DNA of 64,000 nucleotides from Paenalcaligenes niemegkensis (lineage in GTDB: Bacteria; Pseudomonadota; Gammaproteobacteria; Burkholderiales; Burkholderiaceae_B): the NCBI RefSeq assembly GCF_022230885.1, contig NZ_JAKGCT010000004.1:1488001-1552000 (forward strand). Reading direction: 5' to 3'. This document shows, one piece after another, positions 17,865-27,518 of this stretch. A program made the position numbers and the translations under genes. The notes under the pieces were generated by a model that saw nothing but the letters and a program-made list of their open reading frames with translations, was not told where the DNA came from and searched no databases. Within the stretch, counting starts at the first letter, position 1. Each line of letters opens with the position of its first letter.

Positions 17865-19060
17865 ACGCGATCGCAACGCACCGTGCCGGGGTGATTACGC
17901 AATTTATCGAGCAGCACCCCGCTGACCTCGCCATCAACATCCGTGATGGCGTAACCAAACTGACCGCGTGTTTGAAGCTGTTGGCCCACGATATTCAGGC
18001 CACTTTCAGCAATGATATTGCTTAATGCCGCCATCGTGCCAGGCACGTTTTTATGTACATGCAAAATACGTGTCTCGCCGGATGGTTGCAAATAAGGCAC
18101 CTCGGGGAAATTGACGGCCCCTTTAGTCGCACCGCTGCGCAAAAACAGCACCAGCTTCTCGGCCACTTCACGGCCAATATTCTCTTGTGATTCTTGTGTA
18201 CTTCCACCAATATGCGGGGTCAGTAGTACATTCGTCATACCAATCAGAGGACTTGCCAACGGCTCGTTGACCCCTTTGGGTTCAGACGGGAACACATCCA
18301 GGGCGGCACCTGCCAAATGCCCGGAACTGAGCGACTCGTGCAAGGCGTCAATGTCAACGACTGAGCCTCGGGAAGCATTGATCAGGACCGCGCCGGGCTT
18401 CATCTGCGCCAGCGTCGTGCTGTTCATGATGTCTTCGGTCGTTGCACCACCTGGTACGTGCAGCGTCACCACGTCGGACTGTTCAAGCAGACGCTTGAGT
18501 GATGGACAAGACTTGGCGTTACTTAAGGGCAGCTTGGATTCGACATCATGGAATAACACCCGCATGCCTAATGCTTCAGCAAGCGTACCAACCTGGGAGC
18601 CGATATTTCCGTAACCCACGATGCCCAGAGTTTTACCCCGGATTTCGTAAGCGCCCTCGGCAGACTTGTCCCAGAAACCCTGGTGGACCCGGGCATTTTT
18701 TTCAGGAATTCGACGCAGCAGCAAAATGGCCTCGCCCAGCACCAGCTCGGCCACCGAACGGGTATTGGAAAAGGGAGCGTTAAATACCGGCACACCGGTC
18801 TCTGCCGCAAAGTTCAGATCAACCTGATTTGTGCCTATACAAAAACACCCTACCACTTTCACCGATGACGCCGCCGATAGTACAGCTTGATCAAACTGCG
18901 TTCGAGAACGTATGCCAACAGCACTTGCACCTTCCATGGCTGCTACAAGAGCTTCTCCGGTCAGGGCAGACTTATGGGTAACGATATCGGTGAAACCTGC
19001 TGCCTCGAATACTTCGCGAGCGCTAGGGTGGATGTTTTCAAACAGGACAATACGCTTCAT
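17861..19060 (-). CDS. serA: D-3-phosphoglycerate dehydrogenase
   Basis: Catalyses the first step of serine synthesis (3-phosphoglycerate to 3-phosphohydroxypyruvate, NAD). Seen: a 2-hydroxyacid dehydrogenase fold with VGCFCIGTNQVDL, NAD loop LGIVGYGNIGSQVG, LINASRGSVVD, LTPHIGGSTQES with the catalytic histidine, and a C-terminal ACT domain from about residue 325 (ILHVHKNVPGTMAALSNII). The start at 19060 (MKRIVLFENIHPS) follows GGAAACCAC; an ATG six codons upstream is less likely. About 399 residues, the E. coli-type length. Single gene. Confidence 0.93.
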   Translation of the reverse strand: MKRIVLFENIHPSAREVFEAAGFTDIVTHKSALTGEALVAAMEGASAVGIRSRTQFDQAVLSAASSVKVVGCFCIGTNQVDLNFAAETGVPVFNAPFSNTRSVAELVLGEAILLLRRIPEKNARVHQGFWDKSAEGAYEIRGKTLGIVGYGNIGSQVGTLAEALGMRVLFHDVESKLPLSNAKSCPSLKRLLEQSDVVTLHVPGGATTEDIMNSTTLAQMKPGAVLINASRGSVVDIDALHESLSSGHLAGAALDVFPSEPKGVNEPLASPLIGMTNVLLTPHIGGSTQESQENIGREVAEKLVLFLRSGATKGAVNFPEVPYLQPSGETRILHVHKNVPGTMAALSNIIAESGLNIVGQQLQTRGQFGYAITDVDGEVSGVLLDKLRNHPGTVRCDRV

Positions 19061-19145
19061 GTGGTTTCCAAAAATCATACAGTATCTAATCGGTACTATT
19101 TAATCGTAAACCCTAGTCTGTGATGCTGCAATAGCAAAAACAAAA

Positions 19146-19165
19146 ATGGGCTCAATAGAGCCCAT
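19146..19165 (-). terminator. intrinsic terminator after the cytochrome c peroxidase gene
   Basis: Perfect 8-bp stem ATGGGCTC/GAGCCCAT with a 4-base loop. On the minus strand it is followed by TTTTTGTTTTTG. It lies about 43 bp beyond the peroxidase stop. Confidence 0.8.
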
Positions 19166-19207
19166 GTATACAACAAGCAGCGCTACGAATACGCCAGGCC
19201 TTGAAGA

Positions 19208-20209
19208 TTAGGAGTCAAAAGGGATGGGGCGGGGTGTACTATCATGCGACGGAGGCAGTATCGGCAGTACAATTTCCGGCTGTTTTCCTGTTAATGACTT
19301 TAAAAATTCAACAATATTGGCGTTCTCGTCTTCAGTGAAGTGACGGCCGAGCTGCAAACGTCCCATGATGTCTACCGCTTCGGTCAAAGTATCGACCGCA
19401 CCGTCGTGAAAATAGGGGTAGGTCATTTCTACGTTACGCAGGGTTGGCACTTTAAAGCTGAAGCGATCTGCATCCACACCCGTTACCGCTGCGCGGCCTT
19501 CGGCAGGGTTAGTGGTTTGATAGGGTTCTATGAGGCCCATTTTCTGAAATGAGCTACCACCCAGATTGACCCCATTATGACAGGCCACACAGCCACTGCC
19601 TTTAAATAGCTGGTAGCCTGCAAGTGCCTGCTCGCTGAGTGCATCGTCATCGCCTTTTAGCCAAAGGTCAAAAGGTGAGTCGGGAGTGACCAAGGTTTCT
19701 TCAAAGGCAGCGATAGCATCGGTGACTTCATCGATAGTGATTTCTTTATCTCCGTAAACTTCTTTAAATTCGCTTACGTACCCCGGTATAGACAGCAGCA
19801 CATCGAGTGCCAGTTCGTGCGTAAACCCCATTTCCATAGGGTTCTCTATAGGGCCACCCGCTTGTTCCTGCAATGTGCTGGCTCGTCCGTCCCAGAATTG
19901 AGTCAGATTCAGGCTGGAGTTCAATACAGTAGGAGAGTTTATCGGCCCCTGCTGCCAGCGGTCTCCGATCGAGGTGGCAATGTTGTCAGAACCACCACGG
20001 CTCATGTTGTGACAGGAATTACAGGAAATAAAGCCAGATTTCGAAAGACGGGGCTCGAAAAACAATTTTTTACCTAGATCTACCTTGGCAGGTTCGGTAA
20101 TCTTGGCATAAGGAACGGGTTGTACGGGTTCGGTTCTCTGCGCATGCGCAACGCCCGAAAAGCCCAGACTAATAGCCACCGCAAATAATGAGACTTTTAT
20201 CGGGTTCAT
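19208..20209 (-). CDS. dihaem cytochrome c peroxidase
   Basis: A 333-residue periplasmic peroxidase of the CcpA/MauG family that reduces H2O2 with electrons from cytochromes. Seen: a cleavable signal peptide (MNPIKVSLFAVAISLGFSGVAHA), two c-type haem sites CNSCH (about residue 66) and CVACH (about 210), PTVLNSSLNLTQFWDGRA, and TYPYFHDGAVDTL with the distal methionine region. AGGAAG lies 8 bases before the chosen ATG at 20209; an upstream ATG at 20245 would add 12 non-signal residues. A palindromic FNR-like site at 20327-20340 suggests oxygen-dependent expression. Confidence 0.93.
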   Translation of the reverse strand: MNPIKVSLFAVAISLGFSGVAHAQRTEPVQPVPYAKITEPAKVDLGKKLFFEPRLSKSGFISCNSCHNMSRGGSDNIATSIGDRWQQGPINSPTVLNSSLNLTQFWDGRASTLQEQAGGPIENPMEMGFTHELALDVLLSIPGYVSEFKEVYGDKEITIDEVTDAIAAFEETLVTPDSPFDLWLKGDDDALSEQALAGYQLFKGSGCVACHNGVNLGGSSFQKMGLIEPYQTTNPAEGRAAVTGVDADRFSFKVPTLRNVEMTYPYFHDGAVDTLTEAVDIMGRLQLGRHFTEDENANIVEFLKSLTGKQPEIVLPILPPSHDSTPRPIPFDS

Positions 20210-20326
20210 AATGACTTCCTTGAAGTGATGGGTACGCAATGACACCAGCCAGTAACGCTGCGCTGTGAAGCGGCGATAACGTTGCTGAGGTCATCTTTAC
20301 TTTAATCATCTTCAAGCGTCGCTGCG

Positions 20327-20340
20327 TTGAGATAACTCAA
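20327..20340. promoter_or_regulatory. FNR/CRP-type palindrome upstream of cytochrome c peroxidase
   Basis: TTGAG-ATAA-CTCAA, a perfect 5-4-5 palindrome differing from the FNR/ANR consensus (TTGAT-N4-ATCAA) only by the symmetrical T-to-G change in each half. It lies 118 bp before the peroxidase start. Cytochrome c peroxidases are commonly FNR-regulated. Inference. Confidence 0.4.
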
Positions 20341-20410
20341 ACTTCAGTCACTCAACGATACATTCCGAATTATCATTGGCTTAAAACAACAAAGCCGTAC
20401 AGAGAGATTT

Positions 20411-21124
20411 TTAGATGCCTAAATAGCGCTCCCAAACCGCGCTTGCCTTCGATAAAGCATCAGAATCACCTTCCCAGACACATCTGCCTTTTTCAATCAC
20501 TACATGATGATCAGCAATTTGCATCAGGCGATTCACATACTTGTCTACCACCAGCACAGTCTGCCCCTCGTGCTTCAGTCTGGACAAACACGCCCAGATC
20601 TCGTCTCGAATTTTAGGAGCCAGACCCTCTGTGGCCTCATCCAGAATCAAAAGCTTAGGATTAGTGACCAATGCTCTCCCAATGGCCAGCATCTGCTGCT
20701 CACCACCGGATAGCTGGTTCCCCAGATTGTTTTTACGTTCAGCCAAACGCGGAAACATGTGATATACCCGTTCGGCATTCCAAAGCTGTGTCGAAGCTGG
20801 GTTACGATTTGCAGAGAATGCTGACAGGTGCTCGTGCACGGTTAAGTTAGGAAAGCATTGACGCCCTTCGGGCACAATCGATACTCCTGCACGTGCGATA
20901 CGATCAGGTTGCCAACCGTTGGTGCAGACGCCATCTATATAAATAGATCCTTGCCTGGGGCTGATCAAGCCCAGCACACACCGTATCAGTGTACTTTTAC
21001 CCATGCCATTCCGGCCAAGCAAACTAAGTACCTGCCCGGTCTGCAGTTCTAAATCAACATCAAAAAGCACACTGCTGGCATCGTAGCCGGCATACAATCG
21101 GCTTATGTTAAGCATGGTCGTCAT
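20411..21124 (-). CDS. livF: branched-chain amino acid-type ABC transporter ATPase LivF
   Basis: About 237 residues. Seen: Walker A GRNGMGKSTLIRC, Q-loop region VPEGRQCFPNLTV, signature LSGGEQQMLAIG, Walker B LLILDEATEG. The LivF-type sequence VDKYVNRLMQIADHHVVIEKG follows. The start MTTMLNISRL at 21124 overlaps the end of livG by 17 bp; a longer upstream frame only shadows livG. Last gene of the five-gene livKHMGF unit. Transport substrate may be an amino acid or another small carboxylate; see the binding protein. Confidence 0.9.
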   Translation of the reverse strand: MTTMLNISRLYAGYDASSVLFDVDLELQTGQVLSLLGRNGMGKSTLIRCVLGLISPRQGSIYIDGVCTNGWQPDRIARAGVSIVPEGRQCFPNLTVHEHLSAFSANRNPASTQLWNAERVYHMFPRLAERKNNLGNQLSGGEQQMLAIGRALVTNPKLLILDEATEGLAPKIRDEIWACLSRLKHEGQTVLVVDKYVNRLMQIADHHVVIEKGRCVWEGDSDALSKASAVWERYLGI

Positions 21125-21875
21125 CAAGCTCCGATCCCAAGTAGGCCTGCTGAACCTGCGGGTTTTTCCGTATTTGCTCTGGCGTCCCGCTTGCCAGCAC
21201 CTTGCCAGCCACCAGTACGGTAATGCGGTCAGCCAAACTGAATACCGCTTGCATATCATGCTCGACCAATAGCACTGTCAACTCGCCGCGCAGACTGGCT
21301 ACCAAAGCAGCCAGCTTCTTGCTTTCGTCCGGCCCCATACCCGCCATAGGCTCGTCAAGCAAAACCACGCTGGGGGCGGCTGCCAAAGTCAGCGCAAACT
21401 CAAGTTTACGCTGTTCACCATGGGGCAAATTACCCGCCTGATGATCCAGCAAATCGTGTGCAATGCCACAACGAGTCGCCAGAGCCAGCGCGCATTGATT
21501 CAAGTGCACACTCGCATCGCGCTTTTCGAAAAAAGAAAAGTATCTCGCCTCGGCTCCCTGTGTGGCCAACAACAAATTCTGTCGAACACTCAGCTGATTA
21601 AAAATGCTGGTGATTTGAAACGAACGTGTTAAGCCTGCTCGAACTCGTTGATGCACCGGCGCATTGCTGATGTCCTTGCCCAATAATTGAATGCGGCCTT
21701 TGTCGGGCTTGAGCGCGCCGGACACCAGATGGATCAGGGTGGATTTACCCGCCCCATTTGGTCCAATAAGTGCATGAATCTCGCCCTTTAGCAATTCAAG
21801 CGACACCTCATTGGTAGCATGCAAAGCACCAAACCGTTTATGCAGCCCCTGCAATGATAACGCAAGCTCAGACAT
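21108..21875 (-). CDS. livG: branched-chain amino acid-type ABC transporter ATPase LivG
   Basis: A 255-residue ATPase. Seen: Walker A GPNGAGKSTLIHLV, LTRSFQITSIF (LivG-type), signature LPHGEQRKLEFAL (an H in place of the more usual LSGGQ second position, common in LivG-like proteins), Walker B VVLLDEPMAGMGPDE and the switch histidine in LLVEHDMQAVF. Its start overlaps the restored livM stop as ATGTCTGA. Confidence 0.92.
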   Translation of the reverse strand: MSELALSLQGLHKRFGALHATNEVSLELLKGEIHALIGPNGAGKSTLIHLVSGALKPDKGRIQLLGKDISNAPVHQRVRAGLTRSFQITSIFNQLSVRQNLLLATQGAEARYFSFFEKRDASVHLNQCALALATRCGIAHDLLDHQAGNLPHGEQRKLEFALTLAAAPSVVLLDEPMAGMGPDESKKLAALVASLRGELTVLLVEHDMQAVFSLADRITVLVAGKVLASGTPEQIRKNPQVQQAYLGSELDDDHA

Positions 21876-22823
21876 TGACAGACTCCGTACGTCGAGCCTT
21901 GCTGCCGCCCCAACGGAGCGCCGCTAACCCCCTGGGAGCGAAAAAACCACGCACAGCAGGAGTACGCCTAAAGGCAGATGCCAGAAATCAGTCCACATGC
22001 GCAAGAACTCTTCGAGTATCAGCATTAAGGATGCGCCGAGAAATCCCGCCCATCGCATGCCCAACCCTCCCACCAGCACCATAATGAGCAAATTGGCAGA
22101 CTGCGTCCAATGCAGGAGTGACGGTGATACAAACTGATTGTGGTTAGCCAGCAAGGCTCCCGCCAGACCCAGGGCAGTGCCGCTCAGTACATAAGCGATT
22201 AATTTGATCTGGTAAACCGGGTAACCCAGGGCGGACATCCGCGTTTCGTTCTCCCGAATCCCTTGCAAGGCCACGCCAAAACGAGACGATATAACCAAGC
22301 TGAACACAAGGAAAAAAGCCACAAAAATAGCCAGAACCACGTAATAGAAACTGACATCGCTATACAAATCAACGCCGCCCAGGGACGACAGCTGATAGAG
22401 GCTCATTCCGTCTTCACCGCCAAACTGACGCAATGAAATGAAGACGTAGTAGGCCATCTGGGCGAAGGCGAGAGTAATCATAATGAAATACACGCCTCGG
22501 GTCCGCAACGAAATGGCTCCCGTAATGGCAGCAAAAACCGCCGCAGCCATCATTGCTGCAGGCCAGACCACAAAAGCGCTGCTATAGCCGAACTCGGCCA
22601 TAATCACCACCGTATAGGCCCCCAGCCCCAAGAATGCAGCGTGGCCCAGGGCCACCATTCCTCCAAAGCCTAGAATCAAGCTTAAGCTGGTGGCTGCCAA
22701 GGCAAAAATAAGAATACGTCGAACAAAAGAAATATAAAAGCCCAAACCCAAGGCTTCCGCTACAAAAGGGAAGACACAAAGCAAAAGACCCAGCATCAGA
22801 GGCCAAAAATAACGTTGCATCAT
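21868..22823 (-). CDS. livM: ABC transporter permease LivM (C-terminal frame broken at a T6 run)
   Basis: A polytopic permease of about 318 residues. Seen: ISFVRRILIFALAATSLSLI, GFGGMVALGHAAFLGLGAY (the EAA-like GxxSLGHxxF motif of LivM) and LRTRGVYFIMITLAFAQMAY. The frame as given stops at 21924 after FSLPGG. One base added to the run at 21941-21946 (T6 on the coding strand) restores VVFFAPRGLAALRW, the usual LivM ending, and moves the stop to 21868, where it overlaps livG. Confidence 0.88.
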
Positions 22824-23742
22824 CAGCCTCTTGCGGGAAACAAGCCAGCAGGTTTAAAGACCAGCACCACAGCCATCAGCACGTAAATGGATATGGCAGC
22901 CAAGGGGGCCCCACGCTTGCCGCCATGTCCAGCGGCAGAACCTGGCGTAACAGCGAAGGCAAGAATGCCCGCCCGGCGGTATCGACCATACCTACAATCA
23001 GCGCACCCACAAAGGCTCCCCGTACGGAGCCAATGCCGCCAATAACAATGCATACCAGCACAAGGATCAGGATTTCTTCGCCCATGCCTATTTGTACAGC
23101 GCTGATAGGCCCCATCAGAGCGCCCGCCACAGCCGCCAGCACTGCTCCCATGGTAAAGACGCCCAAGAACAGAAGAGGAACGCGCACCCCCATGAGGGTT
23201 GCCATTTGACGATTCGAGGCCCCAGCCCTGACGAGGCTCCCCGCCCGGGTGCGGCTGACAAAGTAATAAAGTCCCAGCGCAATAGCCAAGCCGACCCCAA
23301 TCATCATTAACCTGTAGGATGAATAAAGCAAGTCGGGAAGCAGCCGCACAGGGCCCGAAAGCGCCGCGGGCATATTCAGCATTTGTGGCGCCGAACCCCA
23401 GATCATTTTTACCGCGTCATTAGCAATGAGAATAATTGCGTAGCTACCCAGCACCTGAGCCAAGTGGTCACGAAGCACCAAGCGACGCATGACAAGCAGT
23501 TCGAGCACAATGGCTACTATTGCTGTTACCACCACTGCCACGAGAATTGCGAATAAAAATGAGCCCGTACGCTGCATGGTTTCGGCAGCAACATACGCTC
23601 CGGCCATATAAAGCGAACCATGGGCCAAGTTCATGATGTCCATAATGCCGAATACCAGGGTGAGCCCTGCAGCGATTAAGAACAGCATTAAGCCAAACTG
23701 CAAGCCGTTAAGCAGTTGTTCGAAAACCAGGATCGAGGTCAT
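22823..23742 (-). CDS. livH: ABC transporter permease LivH (frame broken at a C4 run)
   Basis: A permease of about 306 residues. Seen: QLLNGLQFGLMLFLIAAGLT, VFGIMDIMNLAHGSLYMAGA (the LivH NxAHG motif) and VCIVIGGIGSVRGAFVGALI. The frame is lost at 22909-22912 (G4 on the coding strand). With five G it reads ASVGAPLAAISIYVLMAVVL, the normal last helix, and ends FKPAGLFPARG with its stop overlapping livM. Together with livM it forms the membrane channel. Confidence 0.88.
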
Positions 23743-23770
23743 AACGTGTGCTGGCGTTTATAAACAATAA

Positions 23771-24934
23771 TTAGAGCTTGCACTCGTCAACGTACACGTC
23801 TTGGTATTGATCAAAAACCTGCTCTACCAGACGGTTAATCAATCGGCCCTCTGCATCTTTATCTACCACCCGCAAGTAATAGGATTGAATGGGATAGTTG
23901 TTGACACCATATACGTAGTCACCCCGTACGGAATCGTAATCTGCAGCCTTCAACGCTTTCAAGACAGCTTCTTTATCTTCAACGTTGCCATCAACCTGCT
24001 GCACAGCAGCATCTAAAGCCAGAATCACGTCATAAGCCTGTGCTGCATAGACCGATGGGTACCGTCCCTTGTATTCTTCCCTGAACGCTTCTACAAACGC
24101 TTTGTTGGCAGGGTTATCAAGATCTTGAGCCCACTGTGCTGTGTTGTACATACCAAGCATGGGCTCACCCACTGCCTGAATAATATCTTCATCGCCCGAG
24201 AAACCCGGACCAATCAGGGGGACATCAGGCGACAACCCCGCAGCTACGTATTGCTTGATGAAGTTAATGCCCATGGTACTGGGCAAGAAAATATAAACGG
24301 CATCAGGCTTGGCAGCGCGCACCTGGGCAAGCTCTGCACCATAATCGATCTGCCCCAGGCGGGTATAGATCTCTTGGGTGACGGATTCACCATAACCACG
24401 TTTAAAACCGGCGAGGCCATCTTTACCGCCCGGGTAGTCCGGGGCCAGCACGACCATGTTTTTGTAGCCTCGACTGGCGGCCATCTTGCCCGCTGCTTCG
24501 TGGAACGCGTCGTTTTGATAGGCTGCTCCGAACCAGTAGGCATTGCATTGCTTGCCCGCAAACTGACTTGGACCTGGATTACTGGAAACAAATGGAACTT
24601 TGGCGTTAAACAAGGTGGGGCCAACCGCCAACGCCACATTAGACCCTACGGGGCCCGTAAAAAAGTCGATTTTTTCTCGTTGAATATAACGATTCACTAA
24701 TTGACGGGCCTGATCCGGATTACCGCCCATATCGCTTTGTAAAAACTCGGCCGGGAACCCGCCTAACTTGCCATCCAGCTGCTTGATGGCCAAATTAAAA
24801 CCATCTCGTGTTTCTGCGCCTATGGCCGAAAAAGGCCCCGAAATATCGTTGGCAATACCTACCTTGATAGGTTTGGCCAAAACCGCAGACGGCAATAGAC
24901 ACGCCGCCACTACCATCATTACTAAACCACGCAT
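23771..24934 (-). CDS. ABC transporter periplasmic substrate-binding protein (LivK-type)
   Basis: A 387-residue type I periplasmic binding protein with a Sec signal peptide (MRGLVMMVVAACLLPSAVLA). Seen: IKVGIANDISGPFSAIGAET, the conserved N-terminal lobe, DMGGNPDQARQLVNRYI, FFTGPVGSNVALAVGPTLF, and LAPDYPGGKDGLAGFK. Family members bind branched-chain amino acids, amides, urea or aromatic acids. The ligand cannot be assigned. It is the first gene of the operon livKHMGF, 28 bp before livH. Confidence 0.87.
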   Translation of the reverse strand: MRGLVMMVVAACLLPSAVLAKPIKVGIANDISGPFSAIGAETRDGFNLAIKQLDGKLGGFPAEFLQSDMGGNPDQARQLVNRYIQREKIDFFTGPVGSNVALAVGPTLFNAKVPFVSSNPGPSQFAGKQCNAYWFGAAYQNDAFHEAAGKMAASRGYKNMVVLAPDYPGGKDGLAGFKRGYGESVTQEIYTRLGQIDYGAELAQVRAAKPDAVYIFLPSTMGINFIKQYVAAGLSPDVPLIGPGFSGDEDIIQAVGEPMLGMYNTAQWAQDLDNPANKAFVEAFREEYKGRYPSVYAAQAYDVILALDAAVQQVDGNVEDKEAVLKALKAADYDSVRGDYVYGVNNYPIQSYYLRVVDKDAEGRLINRLVEQVFDQYQDVYVDECKL

Positions 24935-25003
24935 TTGTCAGCTCCTTACGCCAGGCGCACTGTTTTAATTTTTAATTGGATCTACATCCGATAATACATA
25001 AAA

Positions 25004-25031
25004 AAGTGTCGCATCTCCGAGTGCGACACTT
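25004..25031 (-). terminator. intrinsic terminator after the aminotransferase gene
   Basis: Perfect 10-bp stem AAGTGTCGCA/TGCGACACTT with an 8-base loop. On the minus strand it runs into a T-tract (TTTTTT). It separates the aminotransferase from the liv operon. Confidence 0.85.
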
Positions 25032-25083
25032 GATCTTCTATATTTGCTCAGCAGCCATAGATGGCTATGACTGTATCGTGCAG

Positions 25084-26298
25084 TTACGCTGACTCAGCTA
25101 CCGAAGAGGTCACCACCGCGGCCATCGCCTCTACAAAATAATCAATATTTTCTGTATTAAGTCCCGGCACGCTAATACGGCCAGAATCAATAATATACAC
25201 ACCAAACTCATCTCGTAGCCGCTGCAACTGGGCTTGTGACAAGCCGGTATAGCAGAACATGCCTTGCTGCTTCACAAAATAGCTGGAGTCGTAATCAGGC
25301 GCTTTGACACGTAGCTTCTGATGAGCAGCCTGCCTCATGGCTGCGATACGCTCTCGCATGCTGGTGACCTCGGCTACCCACTCTGTGAACAGAGACGGGC
25401 TATTTAACACACCTGAAACAGCTTCGCCACCATGTAAAGGCGGATTCGAATAAATTCGGCGCACTACGGCTTTTAACTGCCCCAGAACACGGCTGGCCTC
25501 GTCCGGTGTGCTGCACACCACCGACAGCGCACCACAGCGTTCTGCGTAATAAGAAAAGTTTTTAGAAAAGGAGTTGGCGACAAAAAAGGTGAGGCCCGCC
25601 TCAACCATGGCGCGGATGGCAAAAGCATCTTCGTCCAGGCCTTTTCCAAAACCCTGATAAGCCATATCTACAAAAGCGATCAGCTGTTTTTCAGCTAGCA
25701 CAGGGATCAGTTTCAACCACTGCTCGGGGCTTAGGTCAACGCCTGTAGGGTTATGGCAGCAGGGATGCAAAAGTACAATGCTATGAGGTGCCAGCTGGCT
25801 GATGTCCTCAAGCATGCCGTCAAAATCCAGACCCTGGGTCTGTGTATCGTAATAGCGATACGAGTGTGTAGGCACACCAGCCCCTTGAAAGATTGCATGG
25901 TGATTATCCCACGCAGGGTCGCTGATCCACATTTCCGCATCCGGATAGGCCGCATGCAAAAAGTCGCCTCCTACCTTTAAGGCCCCCGTTCCGCCCAAGG
26001 TCTGGATCGTCGCTACGCGACCTTCGGCCAAGGCCGCAGAGTCTGCGCCGAACACCAGCTTCTGCACCGCTGCCCGGTAAGCGGCCAAACCCTCGATAGG
26101 AAGATAAGGACGCGGCTTACGCTGATCTGCCCACGCTTTCTCAGCCACTTCTATGGTGTTGAGCAAAGGGATTTTTCCGGCGTCGTCATAATACAGGCCG
26201 ACAGTCAGATTAACTTTTTTGTCTCGGGGGTCGGCGTGAAAAGCTTCGCCCAAACGGAATATGGGATCGCCGCCGTAAGCCGCAATGTGATCAAACAT
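25084..26298 (-). CDS. tyrB: aromatic amino acid aminotransferase
   Basis: A 404-residue class I PLP aminotransferase of the AspC/TyrB group. Seen: DPIFRLGEAFHADPRDKKVN at the N-terminus, YLPIEGLAAYRAAVQKLVFG, TLGGTGALKVG, PHSIVLLHPCCHNPTGVDL (NPTG), AFVDMAYQGFGKGLDEDA and the PLP lysine in FFVANSFSKNFSYYAERCG. TyrB interconverts aromatic amino acids and 2-oxo acids. This could feed 4-hydroxyphenylpyruvate toward the homogentisate genes further right, although they are not in the same operon. Aspartate aminotransferase is the alternative. Confidence 0.85.
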   Translation of the reverse strand: MFDHIAAYGGDPIFRLGEAFHADPRDKKVNLTVGLYYDDAGKIPLLNTIEVAEKAWADQRKPRPYLPIEGLAAYRAAVQKLVFGADSAALAEGRVATIQTLGGTGALKVGGDFLHAAYPDAEMWISDPAWDNHHAIFQGAGVPTHSYRYYDTQTQGLDFDGMLEDISQLAPHSIVLLHPCCHNPTGVDLSPEQWLKLIPVLAEKQLIAFVDMAYQGFGKGLDEDAFAIRAMVEAGLTFFVANSFSKNFSYYAERCGALSVVCSTPDEASRVLGQLKAVVRRIYSNPPLHGGEAVSGVLNSPSLFTEWVAEVTSMRERIAAMRQAAHQKLRVKAPDYDSSYFVKQQGMFCYTGLSQAQLQRLRDEFGVYIIDSGRISVPGLNTENIDYFVEAMAAVVTSSVAESA

Positions 26299-26339
26299 AA
26301 TGAATTCCTTAGTCTCGTGAACAGACAGTCTTGAAGCGG

Positions 26340-27431
26340 TTATACATTAAACAAAAAGTTCAACACATCACCATCCTTAACCACATATTCTTTACCTTCA
26401 GCACGCATTTTTCCAGCTTCTTTTGCGCCCTGCTCACCCTTGAACTCAATAAAGTCGCCGAAAGCAATGGTTTGCGCGCGAATAAAGCCACGCTCGAAGT
26501 CGGTGTGAATAACGCCGGCAGCCTGAGGCGCTGTGGCACCTACTCGTACCGTCCAGGCCCTCACTTCCTTAACCCCGGCGGTGAAGTAGGTTTGCAAACC
26601 CAGTAGCTTATAGCCAGCGCGAATCACCCTGTTCAAGCCCGGCTCTTGCATACCCATATCTTCCAGGAATACTGCTTTGTCTTCGTCATCAAGCTGAGCG
26701 ATTTCTGCTTCTACTGCTGCACAGACGGCCACAACCGGAGACCCTTCTTTATTGGCGTACTCAGTTACCTGGTCAAGATAGGGATTATTCTCAAAACCAT
26801 CTTCTTTAACGTTGGCAACATACATGGCCGGTTTAGCGGTAATGAAGTGGAACTGTTGAATATCTTCAAGTTCAGTTTCGTCAAAGCTAAGGGCTCGCAC
26901 CGGCGTGCCTTCATCAAGGGCAGCAATAATGCGCTCAAGTGCTTTGCTTAAGCGCAGCGCATCTTTGTCACCCGAACGAGCTGTACGGCCATTGCGCTGC
27001 AAGGCGCGTTCGGCACTAGCCAAATCTGCCAGAGCAAGTTCGGTATGAATGACCTCGATATCAGAGAGTGGATCAACCTTGCCCGCCACGTGCACTACAT
27101 TATCGTCTTCGAAGCAACGCACGACGTGAACGATGGCATGGGTTTCACGTATATTTGCCAGAAACTGGTTACCCAGCCCTTCGCCTTCCGAAGCGCCAGC
27201 CACCAGGCCTGCGATATCCACGAACTCGACCACTGCCGGCACCACACGCTCGGGCTTAACAATTTCTGATAAGCGATCCAGTCGCTCATCGGGTACTTCG
27301 ACCACGCCAACGTTTGGCTCAATCGTGCAGAAAGGGTAGTTTTCTGCTGCGATTCCGGCCTTGGTCAGCGCGTTAAACAAGGTGGATTTACCAACGTTGG
27401 GCAGACCAACAATGCCGCATTGAAGGGACAT
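26340..27431 (-). CDS. ychF: redox-regulated ribosome-associated ATPase YchF
   Basis: A 363-residue Obg-family nucleotidase. Seen: G1 [37 protein letters not shown]3 [26 protein letters not shown] (the NxxE variant G4 that marks ATP rather than GTP specificity), and a C-terminal TGS domain ending [20 protein letters not shown] and [11 protein letters not shown]. Full length, with no frame breaks. Follows pth and the CPBP protein in the same direction. Confidence 0.96.
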   Translation of the reverse strand: MSLQCGIVGLPNVGKSTLFNALTKAGIAAENYPFCTIEPNVGVVEVPDERLDRLSEIVKPERVVPAVVEFVDIAGLVAGASEGEGLGNQFLANIRETHAIVHVVRCFEDDNVVHVAGKVDPLSDIEVIHTELALADLASAERALQRNGRTARSGDKDALRLSKALERIIAALDEGTPVRALSFDETELEDIQQFHFITAKPAMYVANVKEDGFENNPYLDQVTEYANKEGSPVVAVCAAVEAEIAQLDDEDKAVFLEDMGMQEPGLNRVIRAGYKLLGLQTYFTAGVKEVRAWTVRVGATAPQAAGVIHTDFERGFIRAQTIAFGDFIEFKGEQGAKEAGKMRAEGKEYVVKDGDVLNFLFNV

Positions 27432-27518
27432 GACTTTCCTGAAAACAATGAGATTAAAAAAACGTTATTGTAGCCTTGGCCCCATTATCAACGACAGGGG
27501 AAACCAGATGAGGCCGGC

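Noticed and set aside
24125..24700. 191-residue plus-strand ORF
   Set aside because: Antisense to the ABC binding-protein gene; no conserved motif or ribosome-binding site.
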